Shown here: positions 22,164 through 31,382 of the stretch, piece by piece | How positions within the stretch are numbered: the first letter of the stretch is position 1 | Layout of the letters: each line of letters begins with the position of its first letter | NCBI RefSeq assembly: GCF_030295935.1 | Contig: NZ_AP027362.1 | Coordinates: forward strand, 496,001-560,000 | Source of the DNA: Thalassotalea piscium | GTDB taxonomy: Bacteria > Pseudomonadota > Gammaproteobacteria > Enterobacterales > Alteromonadaceae | DNA length: 64,000 bases | Direction: 5' to 3' | Position numbers and translations under genes: made by a program | The notes under the pieces: model-generated | The model's database searches: none | What the model saw: only the letters and a program-made list of their open reading frames with translations | Told to the model about the DNA's origin: nothing

Positions 22164-22889
22164 CTAAAAGTGCAGAAAAGTTCTTAGCGTTAATCGGCCT
22201 TTGTCAAAATCATCTGTAATTAACTTACTGTCAATAAGACTTGAATGTAACATTTGGCTAGGGTAAACAACTAATCGGTTAAACTTCAACTCAACGTTGT
22301 CAATCAACTCATAATGTTCATTCCCGCGATTAATATAATCATTTTTAAATATTTTATTTTCGATGTTTTTTTCAATAATTTGTGAGTACTGCGCTAACCT
22401 TGTTCTGTTAATTGACTCATAGCCCGTTGCTTTATGACGATAAAAGCCTGTGCCAAGGTAAGGGGGATGACATAAGTAATGAAGCACTGCGATATGGCCT
22501 TTTCCTAACGAGTCATAATGAGGAATACATTGCTCTTGATTTAATTCTTCAGGCCTCGTCAGAACGATACTAAAGTCAGAGCGAATATGCTCTAAATATG
22601 CGACAGGGAGTTTATAATACTCTTTAATGAGTGGTTTTAGTGCTAGATAGAGCTGTTGAGTATATAGGGTATTAACCTCAGCGTGAATGCCGGGGTAATG
22701 GTTTTTATCACCTTCTACCTTTATATGAGTATTTCTGTTAATGAATGCATTGACTAACTCACTAGGATTTTGGCTAAAGTCATCTATTACCAGTACAATG
22801 TTTTTTTCTTGTCCGACAATCATAGCCTTACACTTGATCTGGTCATTAATTTGATAGGTGATGGCCGGTGTAGCGGTATTGTTCATCAT
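22164..22889 (-). CDS. DUF6445-family protein, possible Fe(II)/2-oxoglutarate-type enzyme
   Basis: 241 residues, cytoplasmic by eye. The pattern IPHYDSLGKGHIAVLHYLC (an HxD-like pair), a later MLHSS histidine and GRLTLRTFL resembles the HxD...H...R arrangement of Fe(II)/2-oxoglutarate dioxygenases. I recall DUF6445 from alteromonad and xanthomonad clusters together with SapC, cupin-like and tryptophan-halogenase proteins. The sapC gene is divergent from it here, 249 bases away. The substrate is unknown, and the enzymatic assignment is inference from the motifs. Confidence 0.65.
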   Translation of the reverse strand: MMNNTATPAITYQINDQIKCKAMIVGQEKNIVLVIDDFSQNPSELVNAFINRNTHIKVEGDKNHYPGIHAEVNTLYTQQLYLALKPLIKEYYKLPVAYLEHIRSDFSIVLTRPEELNQEQCIPHYDSLGKGHIAVLHYLCHPPYLGTGFYRHKATGYESINRTRLAQYSQIIEKNIENKIFKNDYINRGNEHYELIDNVELKFNRLVVYPSQMLHSSLIDSKLITDDFDKGRLTLRTFLHF

Positions 22890-23138
22890 GGCGCTCTGTA
22901 TATCGGTTTTGTAAAGCTTATCAGTTTATTCTTGATTATTATATTTATCTATAGGACGTGTTGTTCTTTGCTGCGTATTTTGCAGCAGATCATTTGATAT
23001 TTTTTCAAGACTACGCTGATTTAGCATGTAAAACATACCATGTGAGTATTATTGATGGTTTTCTTGATTTTTCCTTTGATTAAATTAATGATAGAGAGCG
23101 ACTGTTACTTCAGTAATCACAATTTATTAAGAATTATT

Positions 23139-23855
23139 ATGACAACTAAAATAAAAAAACTAAATTTCAACGATCATAAAGAAATAAAAATTAAACCTGG
23201 TCCTCACTTACAAACAATAAAAGCTGCTAATAACGTTAATATTATTGTCCATGAGTTTTCAACCGCCGCTTGTGAAATGCCAATTATCTTTATTAAAGAT
23301 GAAGATACTGGTCGCTTTCGCAGTGTGGCCGTTACTGGTCTTGAGTTAAATGAAAACGTATTTTTTAAAGATAATTTCTGGCAAGCACACTTTATTCCTG
23401 GAGCCGTCGCTTTTAATCCGTTCAGTTTGCAACGTTTTGAAAGTAGTGATAACGCTGTCTCTCTTGAGTTGTGCATAGATGAAGAGTCAGAAGCGGTAAA
23501 TGCCAATGAAGGTGAAGCGCTTTATTTGGATGATGGTAGTGAAAGTACTTATACTTCTGATTTAAGAAAGAGAATGCATGAATATATTCACTTTCAGCGA
23601 GTTACCGAAAAATTTTTAGAATATTTAGTTGATACAGAACTGCTTGTGCAACGATCGCTTGATGTCGAGGTGTCGGGCAAGACATTATCTTTATATGGGA
23701 TGTATGTTGTCGATCCTAAAAAATTAGAAAACTTAACTGATGATGAGTTTATAGTGTTAAGAAAGCGTGGTTATCTTCCTCTTATTTATGCACATCATAC
23801 GTCTTTAGGTCAGTTTAATCACTTATCTAAGTTAAAAATTATGGCTGCTAATTAA
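23139..23855 (+). CDS. SapC-family protein
   Basis: About 238 residues from the ATG at 23139; the open frame extends upstream, but the earlier part (MMVFLIFPL...) is non-homologous looking and AT-rich spacer. The central part, PIIFIKDEDTGRFRSVAVTG, WQAHFIPGAVAFNPF and LYLDDGSESTYTSDLRKR, follows the SapC family (named from a Campylobacter S-layer gene). Function unknown; in marine bacteria SapC genes neighbour TonB receptors and flavin-dependent halogenases. Divergent from the DUF6445 gene, suggesting joint regulation from the shared spacer. Confidence 0.75.
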   Translation: MTTKIKKLNFNDHKEIKIKPGPHLQTIKAANNVNIIVHEFSTAACEMPIIFIKDEDTGRFRSVAVTGLELNENVFFKDNFWQAHFIPGAVAFNPFSLQRFESSDNAVSLELCIDEESEAVNANEGEALYLDDGSESTYTSDLRKRMHEYIHFQRVTEKFLEYLVDTELLVQRSLDVEVSGKTLSLYGMYVVDPKKLENLTDDEFIVLRKRGYLPLIYAHHTSLGQFNHLSKLKIMAAN

Positions 23856-23928
23856 AATAATTATTCATCGTACGCGCTATACCTTTAACAAAATACTTCA
23901 AGGGATGTTCAATCAGTGTGCTGAACTT

Positions 23929-23979
23929 AGGGTTTGTTGATCTTTCGAGCTTGAATTTTGTTCAATCTTAACAGGCCCT
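23929..23979. repeat. Decayed short inverted-repeat element related to the 358-bp element
   Basis: The left end, TTAGGGTTTGTTGATCTTTC, matches the terminal repeat of the 49736-50093 element with one change, and the right end AACAGGCCCTA matches its other terminus with one change. Only about 25 bases lie between them, so this is probably an internally deleted relic between sapC and mpl. Confidence 0.6.
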
Positions 23980-24093
23980 ATTAAAAGTCGTATTTTTTAT
24001 ATGTTTTACTGTCAACTTAGGCACTAATTCGGTTATATTGGCGTTCATTTTTTAGTAATTGCGTCTAGTGGCGTGAGTAGTATTAGGTGTAAT

Positions 24094-25464
24094 ATGCATA
24101 TTCATATTCTTGGTATCTGTGGTACTTTTATGGGCGGTATTGCCGCCATCGCAAAAGAGTTAGGACATAGAGTTTCTGGTTGTGATGCTAATGTTTATCC
24201 GCCGATGAGTACTCAACTTACCTCATTAGGGATAGAGCTGAAACAGGGTTATTTGGTGGAACATTTGGACGATGAGCCGGACTTGATCATAGTGGGTAAT
24301 GCTATGTCTCGCGGTAATCCACTTGTAGAGTATGTTTTAGAGCGGAAACTAGCCTATACCTCAGGCCCTCAGTGGCTATTAGATAACGTATTAAAAGATC
24401 GTTGGGTACTCGCTGTTTCAGGTACTCATGGTAAAACTACAACGAGTTCAATGCTGACATGGATTTTGGAATACGCAAGGCTAACACCTGGCTATTTAAT
24501 TGGTGGTGCTCCACAAAATTTTGATTCGTCAGCGCGACTTGGCAATGCACCATTTTTTGTTATTGAAGCTGATGAATACGATACTGCTTTCTTTGATAAG
24601 CGCTCTAAGTTTGTTCATTATCGACCAAACACACTCGTGATCAATAATTTAGAGTTTGATCATGCGGATATATTTAGCAATCTATCTGATATACAGCGCC
24701 AGTTTCATCATTTACTTCGCATGGTACCTAGTAATGGCTTAGTGCTTTTTCCTCAAAACGATCTTGCTATTAACGACACCCTTGCAATGGGGTGTTGGAC
24801 TCCTACCGAGGTGAGTGTAACAGAGCAAAATAAATCTCAAGGTTGGTATGCACAAAAACTAGTTGCCGATGGTAGCCAATTTAACGTTTATTTTAAAAAT
24901 GCACTGCAAGGCACAGTTAAATGGCAATTAATTGGTGATTTTAATATTGATAATGGTTTGATGGCGATTGCCGCAGCAAGACATGCAGGGGTACCAACGA
25001 AAGTCGCGATTGAAGCATTAGCTGAGTTTATTAATACTAAACGCCGCTTAGAGTTGAAAGGTGAAGTCAACGGTATCAAAGTGTATGATGATTTTGCTCA
25101 TCATCCAACCGCTATTAACCGTACATTATCTGGTGTAAGAGAACATGTGGGCTCAGGCCGAATTATTGCCGTGCTTGAGCCGCGCTCTAATACGATGAAA
25201 TCTGGTGTTCACAAAGATAGTTTAGCTAAATCTTTGGTGCATGCAGATCGTGTTTTTGTTTATCAAGGTGAACAGGTAAAATGGTCGGTAAAACAGCTCA
25301 TTGCAGACTGCAAGCAACCTTGTGTTGTTAATAGTGACTTATCAGAATTTATTAGCCAAATAAGTGAGCAAGCACAAGAGGGCGATACCATTGTGATTAT
25401 GAGTAATGGTAGTTTTGGCGGTATTCATCAAAAATTGTTAACGTCGTTGTCAGAGGCTAATTAA
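24094..25464 (+). CDS. mpl: Murein tripeptide ligase Mpl
   Basis: 456 residues from the ATG at 24094 (AGGTG 4-8 bases upstream; the frame is open a little further). UDP-N-acetylmuramate:L-Ala-gamma-D-Glu-meso-DAP ligase recycles the murein tripeptide onto UDP-MurNAc. Features are the N-terminal Rossmann-type HILGICGTFMGGIAAIAKE, the ATP-binding SGTHGKTTTSSML, EADEYDTAFFDKRSKF, and the C-terminal DDFAHHPTAINRTL and EPRSNTMKSGVH. It acts in the cytoplasm. Followed by the 144-bp repeat array, then ubiX; mpl-ubiX adjacency is common in gammaproteobacteria. Confidence 0.95.
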   Translation: MHIHILGICGTFMGGIAAIAKELGHRVSGCDANVYPPMSTQLTSLGIELKQGYLVEHLDDEPDLIIVGNAMSRGNPLVEYVLERKLAYTSGPQWLLDNVLKDRWVLAVSGTHGKTTTSSMLTWILEYARLTPGYLIGGAPQNFDSSARLGNAPFFVIEADEYDTAFFDKRSKFVHYRPNTLVINNLEFDHADIFSNLSDIQRQFHHLLRMVPSNGLVLFPQNDLAINDTLAMGCWTPTEVSVTEQNKSQGWYAQKLVADGSQFNVYFKNALQGTVKWQLIGDFNIDNGLMAIAAARHAGVPTKVAIEALAEFINTKRRLELKGEVNGIKVYDDFAHHPTAINRTLSGVREHVGSGRIIAVLEPRSNTMKSGVHKDSLAKSLVHADRVFVYQGEQVKWSVKQLIADCKQPCVVNSDLSEFISQISEQAQEGDTIVIMSNGSFGGIHQKLLTSLSEAN

Positions 25465-25470
25465 CATATA

Positions 25471-26191
25471 ATGATAAGCGAGACATTAAGAAATTATCAG
25501 TGCGTTATGCCTGATTGCTGTCATCTTTTTTAACTGTAGGTCGGCATTTATGCCGTCAAATGGCTACCTTTAGACAGTGAGAGTAACTGATGGGCTAAAG
25601 CCCAACCTACAAAAATGATAAGCGAGACATTAAGAAATTGTCAGTGCGTTATGCCTGATTGCTGTCATCTTTTTTAATTGTAGGTCGGCATTTATGCCGT
25701 CAAATGGCTACCCTTAGACAGTGGGAGTAACTGATGGGCTAAAGCCCAACCTACAAATATGATAAGCGAGACATTAAGAAATTGTTAGTGCGTTATGCCT
25801 GATTACTGTCATCTTTTTTAATTGTAGGTCGGCATTTATGCCGTCAAATGGCTACCTTTAGACAGTGAGTGTAACTGATGGGCTAAAGCCCAGCCTACAA
25901 ATATGATAAGCGAGACATTAAGAAATTATCAGTGCGTTATGCCTGATTACTGTCATCTTTTTTAACTGTAGGTCGGCATTTATGCCGTCAAATGGCTACC
26001 TTTAGACAGTGAGAGTAACTGATGGGCTAAAGCCCAACCTACAAAAATGATAAGCGAGACATTAAGAAATTGTCAGTGCGTTATGCCTGATTGCTGTCAT
26101 CTTTTTTAATTGTAGGTCGGCATTTATGCCGTCAAATGGCTACCCTTAGACAGTGGGAGTAACTGATGGGCTAAAGCCCAACCTACACAAA
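25471..26191. repeat. Five tandem 144-bp REP/BIME-like units
   Basis: Units begin at 25471, 25615, 25759, 25903 and 26047, each starting ATGATAAGCGAGACATTAAG. Each carries two facing palindromes, GTAGGTCGGCATTTATGCCG and GGGCTAAAGCCCAACCTAC, about 75 bases end to end, separated from the next pair by a linker of about 69 bases. The GTAG...CTAC ends are those of REP elements associated with RAYT transposases. Copies 2 and 5 agree to the last base of the palindrome pair; copies 1 and 4 differ at one base. No ORF is supported inside. No RAYT gene is in the window. Confidence 0.95.
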
Positions 26192-26270
26192 ATGATGCTT
26201 TTTCGTAAAGTCGAACTTTTAACCCATACCAACAACTAATAGCTCTAATATAAGAAAGGCAAGATGGCTA

Positions 26271-26891
26271 ATGAACATGACATTTGATCGGAAAATAACA
26301 CTAGCGCTTACAGGCGCCTCTGGTTCTGCTTATGCGATGCGATTACTGGAATGTTTATTAGCAGCAAATTGCCAAGTATATGTGCTGTGCTCTTCGGCAG
26401 CACGTATCGTTTTAGATACCGAATTAGGTGTTAAACTACCCGCATCGCCCGATGCGGCAACAGCCTTTTTAACTGAAAAATTTAATGCAAAGGTAGGGCA
26501 ACTTACTGTATTTGGTAAAGAACAATGGTTTTCGCCTGTTGCTTCTGGTTCAGCAGCGCCTAAAACAATGGTAATTTGCCCGTGCTCTACAGGTACTTTA
26601 GCTGCTGTTAGCCAGGGAATGAGTGATAACCTTATTGAACGGGCAGCAGATGTTGTAATTAAAGAGCGTGGACAATTAATTGTCGTCCCTAGGGAAACAC
26701 CTTTTTCAACTATTCATTTACAAAATATGCTAACACTTTCGCAAACAGGCGTAACCATTATGCCCGCAGCGCCTGGCTTTTATCATAACCCAAGGTCGAT
26801 AGATGATTTGATTGACTTTATGGTTGGCCGTATTTTAGACCATCTTGATATTGATCAAACGATAATGCCACGTTGGGGCTATCATTCGTAA
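26271..26891 (+). CDS. ubiX: Flavin prenyltransferase UbiX
   Basis: 206 residues, usual size. UbiX joins dimethylallyl phosphate to FMN to make the prenylated flavin used by the UbiD decarboxylase in ubiquinone synthesis. Motifs [63 protein letters not shown] and [17 protein letters not shown] cover the FMN and substrate sites. The ATG at 26271 has only a distant AGG; a second ATG follows two codons later. Confidence 0.95.
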   Translation: MNMTFDRKITLALTGASGSAYAMRLLECLLAANCQVYVLCSSAARIVLDTELGVKLPASPDAATAFLTEKFNAKVGQLTVFGKEQWFSPVASGSAAPKTMVICPCSTGTLAAVSQGMSDNLIERAADVVIKERGQLIVVPRETPFSTIHLQNMLTLSQTGVTIMPAAPGFYHNPRSIDDLIDFMVGRILDHLDIDQTIMPRWGYHS

Positions 26892-27086
26892 TTTAACACT
26901 GCCAACTTACTTAGCTTAAATCTGCTGTTTAAAGTACTTTAACGGTAGTTTGTCGCATTCATATTTCAATACATTCCTATCTATGCTTTGATAAGAGCTG
27001 GTAATATCACTTTCTTATGTGGATTGGTATTACATCTATTTTATAACTCTGGAAAAGTCATATAATTCAAATCATAAGGATAAATT

Positions 27087-30000
27087 ATGTTTTCTACTAC
27101 CCGCACTAAAGCAAGTATTGCACTTTCTTTAGTGCTGACATTAGCCTGCTCTAGCTCAGCATTAGCTCGATCTGATAATTCAAAGCCAGACAAAGAAAAA
27201 GCAACAGAATGGTCTGTTAATGATCCTCAAGGGGTATTTACCAAAGCAAGCATAGATGTAACCCAAGGTACTTGGATGAATATTGATGTAAGCCCAGATG
27301 GTAAAACATTAGTTTTTGACTTATTAGGCGACATATATACATTACCTATTTCTGGTGGTGAAGCTACACCGTTAATGACAGATATTGCATGGCAAATGCA
27401 GCCTCGTTTTAGTCCTGATGGAAAGCATATTGCATTTACTTCTGATGAAGATGGAGGCGATAATTTATGGATAATGAAGGCTGATGGCAGTGAAGGTAGG
27501 GCGGTAACTAATGAAAGCTTCCGCTTACTTAATAGCCCAGCGTGGTCACCTGATGGCAATTACTTGGTAGGACGCAAACATTTTTCAAGTAGCCGATCTT
27601 TAGGGGCTGGCGAAGTATGGATGTACCATAAAACTGGTGGTTCTGGGGTAAAATTAACTAAACGTCCAAACGATCAAAAAGACTTAGGCGAACCGGCCTT
27701 TTCAGCTGATGGCAAATATGTTTATTTCTCCCAAGATGCAACGCCAGGTAAAACATTTCATTACAGTAAAGATTCGGTGCAAGGCATTTATAAAATTAAG
27801 CGCATGGAGTTAGAGACAGGTGAAATAAACACTATTATTTCTGGCAAAGGTGGTGCCATTCGCCCTACACCGTCACCAGATGGTAAGACATTGGCATTTA
27901 TTAGCCGCGATGACTTTGAATCAAACTTATATTTATATGATTTAGAAAGTGGTAAACAGACCTTAGTACATCAGGGTTTAGAGCGAGACATGCAAGAAAC
28001 TTGGGCAATTCATGGCGTTTATCCAACTATTGCCTGGACACCTGATAACAAAGCACTGGTATTCTGGGCTGGCGGAAAAATTCACCGTTTAGATATTAAG
28101 TCTAAAAAGGCGAGTGTGATCCCATTTCACGTTAAAACTGAAAAGAAAATTCAACAAGCTTTACGCTTTAAGCAAAACTTAGATCAAACAAGCTTTGACT
28201 TGAAAATGTTGCGTGATATCGAAGTATCACCAAATGGTAAGCAAGTGATTTTTGAAGCGTTAGGACATATCTATATTCAAGATCTGAAGAGCAGTAAACC
28301 TAAACGTTTAACTAAGCAAAGTGATCATTTTGAGTTTAATCCTAGCTTTTCTCGTGACGGTAAAAAAATCGTTTATGTAAGCTGGAACGATAAAGCCTTA
28401 GGTACAGTGCGAGTAATTTCGGCACGAGGCGGTAAAAGTAGAACCATTACCGATGAAAAAGGAAAGTATATTGAGCCAAGCTTTTCACCTGATGGTAAGC
28501 AAGTTGTTTATCGAAAAGTACGTGGAGGTTCAATTTTAAACCCAGAATGGGGACTAAATAGCGGTGTTTACGTAGTTGATAGTAAAGGCGGTAAAGCTAA
28601 CTTAGTAACAGACTACGGTTTGCAGCCTCATTTTGGTAATCGTTCAGATCGTATCTACTTTACACGCAATGGTGCAATACCTCATTTCATGCGAGTTGAC
28701 CTTGACGGACAGCATGAGAAAAAGCTCTATCAAGGAAAGTTTGCTACTGAATATAAAGTATCACCAGATGGTAAGTTTCTAGCTTTTGCTGAACGTTTTA
28801 ATGTTTTTGTTACACCTCTAGTTGAAAGAGGCGAAGTTATCGATATTGGTCCTAGTGCTAAAAACCTTCCGGTTGAAAAATTATCAGTTAGGGCGGGTGA
28901 AAGTATCAATTGGAATGGAGCTTCCAATGAAATTTATTGGAGTTTAGGCAATGAGTTGTATCAAGCTAAAATCGATCAATTGTTTAGCTTAAACGATAAA
29001 GCTGACACTACTGAAGAAGCAACATCTGTGAAGACGACTCAATTAGGTTTTACTCAAAAAGCAGATATTCCGTCAGGTACTGTTGCTTTTGTTGGTGGTA
29101 AAGTTGTTACTATGAATGGGGAAAGTGTTTTTGATAATGGTGTTGTTATTGTTGAAAACAATAAAATTGTCAGTGTTGGAGCACGTGATGACATTCAATT
29201 ACCAAAAGCGGCGAAAGTGATAGATATTTCAGGTAAAAGTATAATACCTGGCTTAGTTGATGCGCATGCCCATGGCTCGCAAGGTAGTAATGAGATAATT
29301 CCACAACAAAATTGGAAAAACTATGCAGGGTTGACCTTTGGTGTAACCACAGTTCATGACCCATCAAACGACACCACAGAATTTTTTGCCGCGAGTGAAA
29401 TGCAAAAGGCTGGTAAAATTGTGGCACCACGCTTATTTTCAACAGGTGCTATTTTATACGGTGCAACTGCGGCAGGCTTAACTTCGCACGTAGACAAACT
29501 TGACGATGCTAAATTTCATATTGAGCGCTTACAAAAAGCCGGTGCTTTTAGTGTGAAAAGCTATAACCAACCACGCAGAAATCAGCGTCAGCAATTTGTT
29601 CAAGCAGCGCGTGAAGCTAAAATGATGGTGGTTCCAGAAGGGGGCTCATTACTACAGCATAACTTATCAATGATAGTTGACGGTCATACAACGTTAGAGC
29701 ATTCAATACCAAGTGTGAAAGTGTATGATGACATTAAGCAGTTGTGGTCACAGTCGACTATGGCTTACACGCCGACATTAGTTGTAGCTTATGGTGGTAT
29801 TTGGGGAGAAAATTACTGGTATGATAAAACTGAAGTTTGGCGTCACCCGCGCTTGAGTCAATACGTACCAAGTGAGATCTTAGACCCACGCTCTATGCGA
29901 AGAACAACAGCTCCAGAGCATCATTATAATCATGTTAATGTAGCAACTACCGCTAAAGCATTAAGTGATGTAGGCGTTAAGGTGAATGCAGGCGGACATG

Positions 30001-30311
30001 GACAACGTGAAGGTTTAGCTATGCATTGGGAGATTTGGATGATGGCCCAAGGCGGTATGTCGCCTTTAGAAGCTTTGGCTACGGCAACGATAAACCCTGC
30101 TCAATCGCTAGGGCTTGATGATAATATTGGCTCTATAGAAGTGGGTAAATTAGCTGATTTAGTTGTTGTTGATGGTGATATTACCGAAGACATTCGAGTG
30201 AGTGATAAAGTGATTTATACCATGATAAATGGCCGACTCTATGATGCAGAAACCATGAATGAAACAGGTAACTATAACAATAAGCGTGATAAGTTTTATT
30301 TTGAAAAATAA
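27087..30311 (+). CDS. Exported TolB-like beta-propeller/amidohydrolase fusion
   Basis: 1074 residues. A signal sequence is present; VLTLAC at residues about 16-21 loosely fits a lipobox, while SSSALA offers an ordinary cleavage site, so lipid anchoring is undecided. Residues about 45-620 contain repeated PD40/WD40-like motifs (SPDGKTLVF, FSPDGKHIAFTSDEDG, FSPDGKQVVY). Residues about 650-1060 form an amidohydrolase (IIPGLVDAHAHGS with the HxH metal pair, GHTTLEHSI, NAGGHGQREG, GKLADLVVVDGD). Probably a periplasmic hydrolase of peptides or cyclic amides; the substrate is unknown. Confidence 0.85.
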   Translation: MFSTTRTKASIALSLVLTLACSSSALARSDNSKPDKEKATEWSVNDPQGVFTKASIDVTQGTWMNIDVSPDGKTLVFDLLGDIYTLPISGGEATPLMTDIAWQMQPRFSPDGKHIAFTSDEDGGDNLWIMKADGSEGRAVTNESFRLLNSPAWSPDGNYLVGRKHFSSSRSLGAGEVWMYHKTGGSGVKLTKRPNDQKDLGEPAFSADGKYVYFSQDATPGKTFHYSKDSVQGIYKIKRMELETGEINTIISGKGGAIRPTPSPDGKTLAFISRDDFESNLYLYDLESGKQTLVHQGLERDMQETWAIHGVYPTIAWTPDNKALVFWAGGKIHRLDIKSKKASVIPFHVKTEKKIQQALRFKQNLDQTSFDLKMLRDIEVSPNGKQVIFEALGHIYIQDLKSSKPKRLTKQSDHFEFNPSFSRDGKKIVYVSWNDKALGTVRVISARGGKSRTITDEKGKYIEPSFSPDGKQVVYRKVRGGSILNPEWGLNSGVYVVDSKGGKANLVTDYGLQPHFGNRSDRIYFTRNGAIPHFMRVDLDGQHEKKLYQGKFATEYKVSPDGKFLAFAERFNVFVTPLVERGEVIDIGPSAKNLPVEKLSVRAGESINWNGASNEIYWSLGNELYQAKIDQLFSLNDKADTTEEATSVKTTQLGFTQKADIPSGTVAFVGGKVVTMNGESVFDNGVVIVENNKIVSVGARDDIQLPKAAKVIDISGKSIIPGLVDAHAHGSQGSNEIIPQQNWKNYAGLTFGVTTVHDPSNDTTEFFAASEMQKAGKIVAPRLFSTGAILYGATAAGLTSHVDKLDDAKFHIERLQKAGAFSVKSYNQPRRNQRQQFVQAAREAKMMVVPEGGSLLQHNLSMIVDGHTTLEHSIPSVKVYDDIKQLWSQSTMAYTPTLVVAYGGIWGENYWYDKTEVWRHPRLSQYVPSEILDPRSMRRTTAPEHHYNHVNVATTAKALSDVGVKVNAGGHGQREGLAMHWEIWMMAQGGMSPLEALATATINPAQSLGLDDNIGSIEVGKLADLVVVDGDITEDIRVSDKVIYTMINGRLYDAETMNETGNYNNKRDKFYFEK

Positions 30312-30362
30312 ATAACTTTACATACTTGAGCTAACTTTTAGTTATATTTAACAATGTTTAAG

Positions 30363-30397
30363 CCAGTTATTTAATTTATTAAATAGCTGGTTTTTTT
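30363..30397 (+). terminator. Terminator after the propeller/amidohydrolase gene
   Basis: CCAGTTATTTAA pairs with TTAAATAGCTGG (one G-T pair) around TTTA, followed by seven T. It lies about 50 bases past the stop. Confidence 0.85.
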
Positions 30398-30533
30398 ATT
30401 TTTTTACTGATCTTCTATAGTACGTGTTAAATAATATTGGTATTTGTAAAATTACTTTCATTTTTTGTTTATCTCACTATTTCTCGGTTACAATAACCTT
30501 AGATGATTAAATTAACATTCGTGGAAATGTGCT

Positions 30534-31376
30534 GTGAGTCAAACTGAAAAGCGATTAAATAAATATATTAGTGAATCTGGGTTTTGTTCTCGTCGAGCAG
30601 CTGATAAATTAATTGAGGATAATCGTGTAACTATTAATGGCAAAACGCCAGAGTTAGGCACAAAGGTGCAAGCAGGTGATGTTGTACGTGTTGATGGTAA
30701 CATTATAGGTGCAATGCCAAGTAATAAATCAGATCGCGTTTATATAGCCTATAACAAACCAATTGGTATTACTTGTACTACAGAACGTCATGTAAAAGGT
30801 AATATTATTGATGCAATTAAACACAAAGAGCGAATCTTTCCTATCGGCCGCTTAGATAAGCCTTCAGAAGGGTTGATATTTCTTACTAGCGATGGTGATA
30901 TCGTTAATAAAATACTCCGCGCAGAAAACGCTCACGATAAAGAATATGTTGTTACCGTTGATAAACCTATTAGTGAGCGGTTTTTAGAGAGAATGTCGAG
31001 AGGTGTACCTATTCTAGGAACGATCACTAAGCCTTGTGTAACTAAATTTCAGAGTAAGTTTGTATTCCGTATTATTCTTACTCAAGGGCTGAATCGTCAA
31101 ATTCGCAGAATGTGTGAATATTTAGGTTATGAGGTAACTAAGTTAAAACGCACGCGTATTATGAATGTTGAACTTACTAATTTAAAAATAGGTCAGTGGC
31201 GTAATCTTAGTGAGGCTGAAATGGCAGAAATTAATGCTGCAGTGGGAGTTTCTAGCCAAACACCTGAGAATGCAAACCCTCAACCTCAAGAGCAGGTTAA
31301 GAAGCCAGCTTTAAAGAGGATAATTAATAAAAAAGCATCCCCAGCTACGTTATCATTGAGAAATAAAGGTAAGTAA
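30534..31376 (+). CDS. rluF: 23S rRNA pseudouridine(2604) synthase RluF
   Basis: 280 residues with an N-terminal S4 domain (RLNKYISESGFCSRRAADKL) and an RsuA/RluB/E/F-type catalytic domain with the active aspartate in FPIGRLDKPSEGLIFLT. Strong collinearity with E. coli RluF (VPILGTITK, GLNRQIRRMCEYLGYEV, TRIMNVEL). It modifies U2604 of 23S rRNA. The start is GTG, 7 bases after GGAA. The C-terminal 40 residues are basic and low complexity, as in E. coli. It converges with the gene at 31383, leaving 6 bases. Confidence 0.93.
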   Translation: MSQTEKRLNKYISESGFCSRRAADKLIEDNRVTINGKTPELGTKVQAGDVVRVDGNIIGAMPSNKSDRVYIAYNKPIGITCTTERHVKGNIIDAIKHKERIFPIGRLDKPSEGLIFLTSDGDIVNKILRAENAHDKEYVVTVDKPISERFLERMSRGVPILGTITKPCVTKFQSKFVFRIILTQGLNRQIRRMCEYLGYEVTKLKRTRIMNVELTNLKIGQWRNLSEAEMAEINAAVGVSSQTPENANPQPQEQVKKPALKRIINKKASPATLSLRNKGK

Positions 31377-31382
31377 TTATCG

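Noticed and set aside
23052-23138. Longer start for the SapC protein (MMVFLIFPL...)
   Set aside because: The extra residues look like translated spacer; the ATG at 23139 begins the family-like sequence.
25471-26191. Tandem repeats considered as a CRISPR array
   Set aside because: The units are 144 bp, nearly identical throughout and without variable spacers, and no cas gene is in the window; the palindromes match REP/BIME elements instead.
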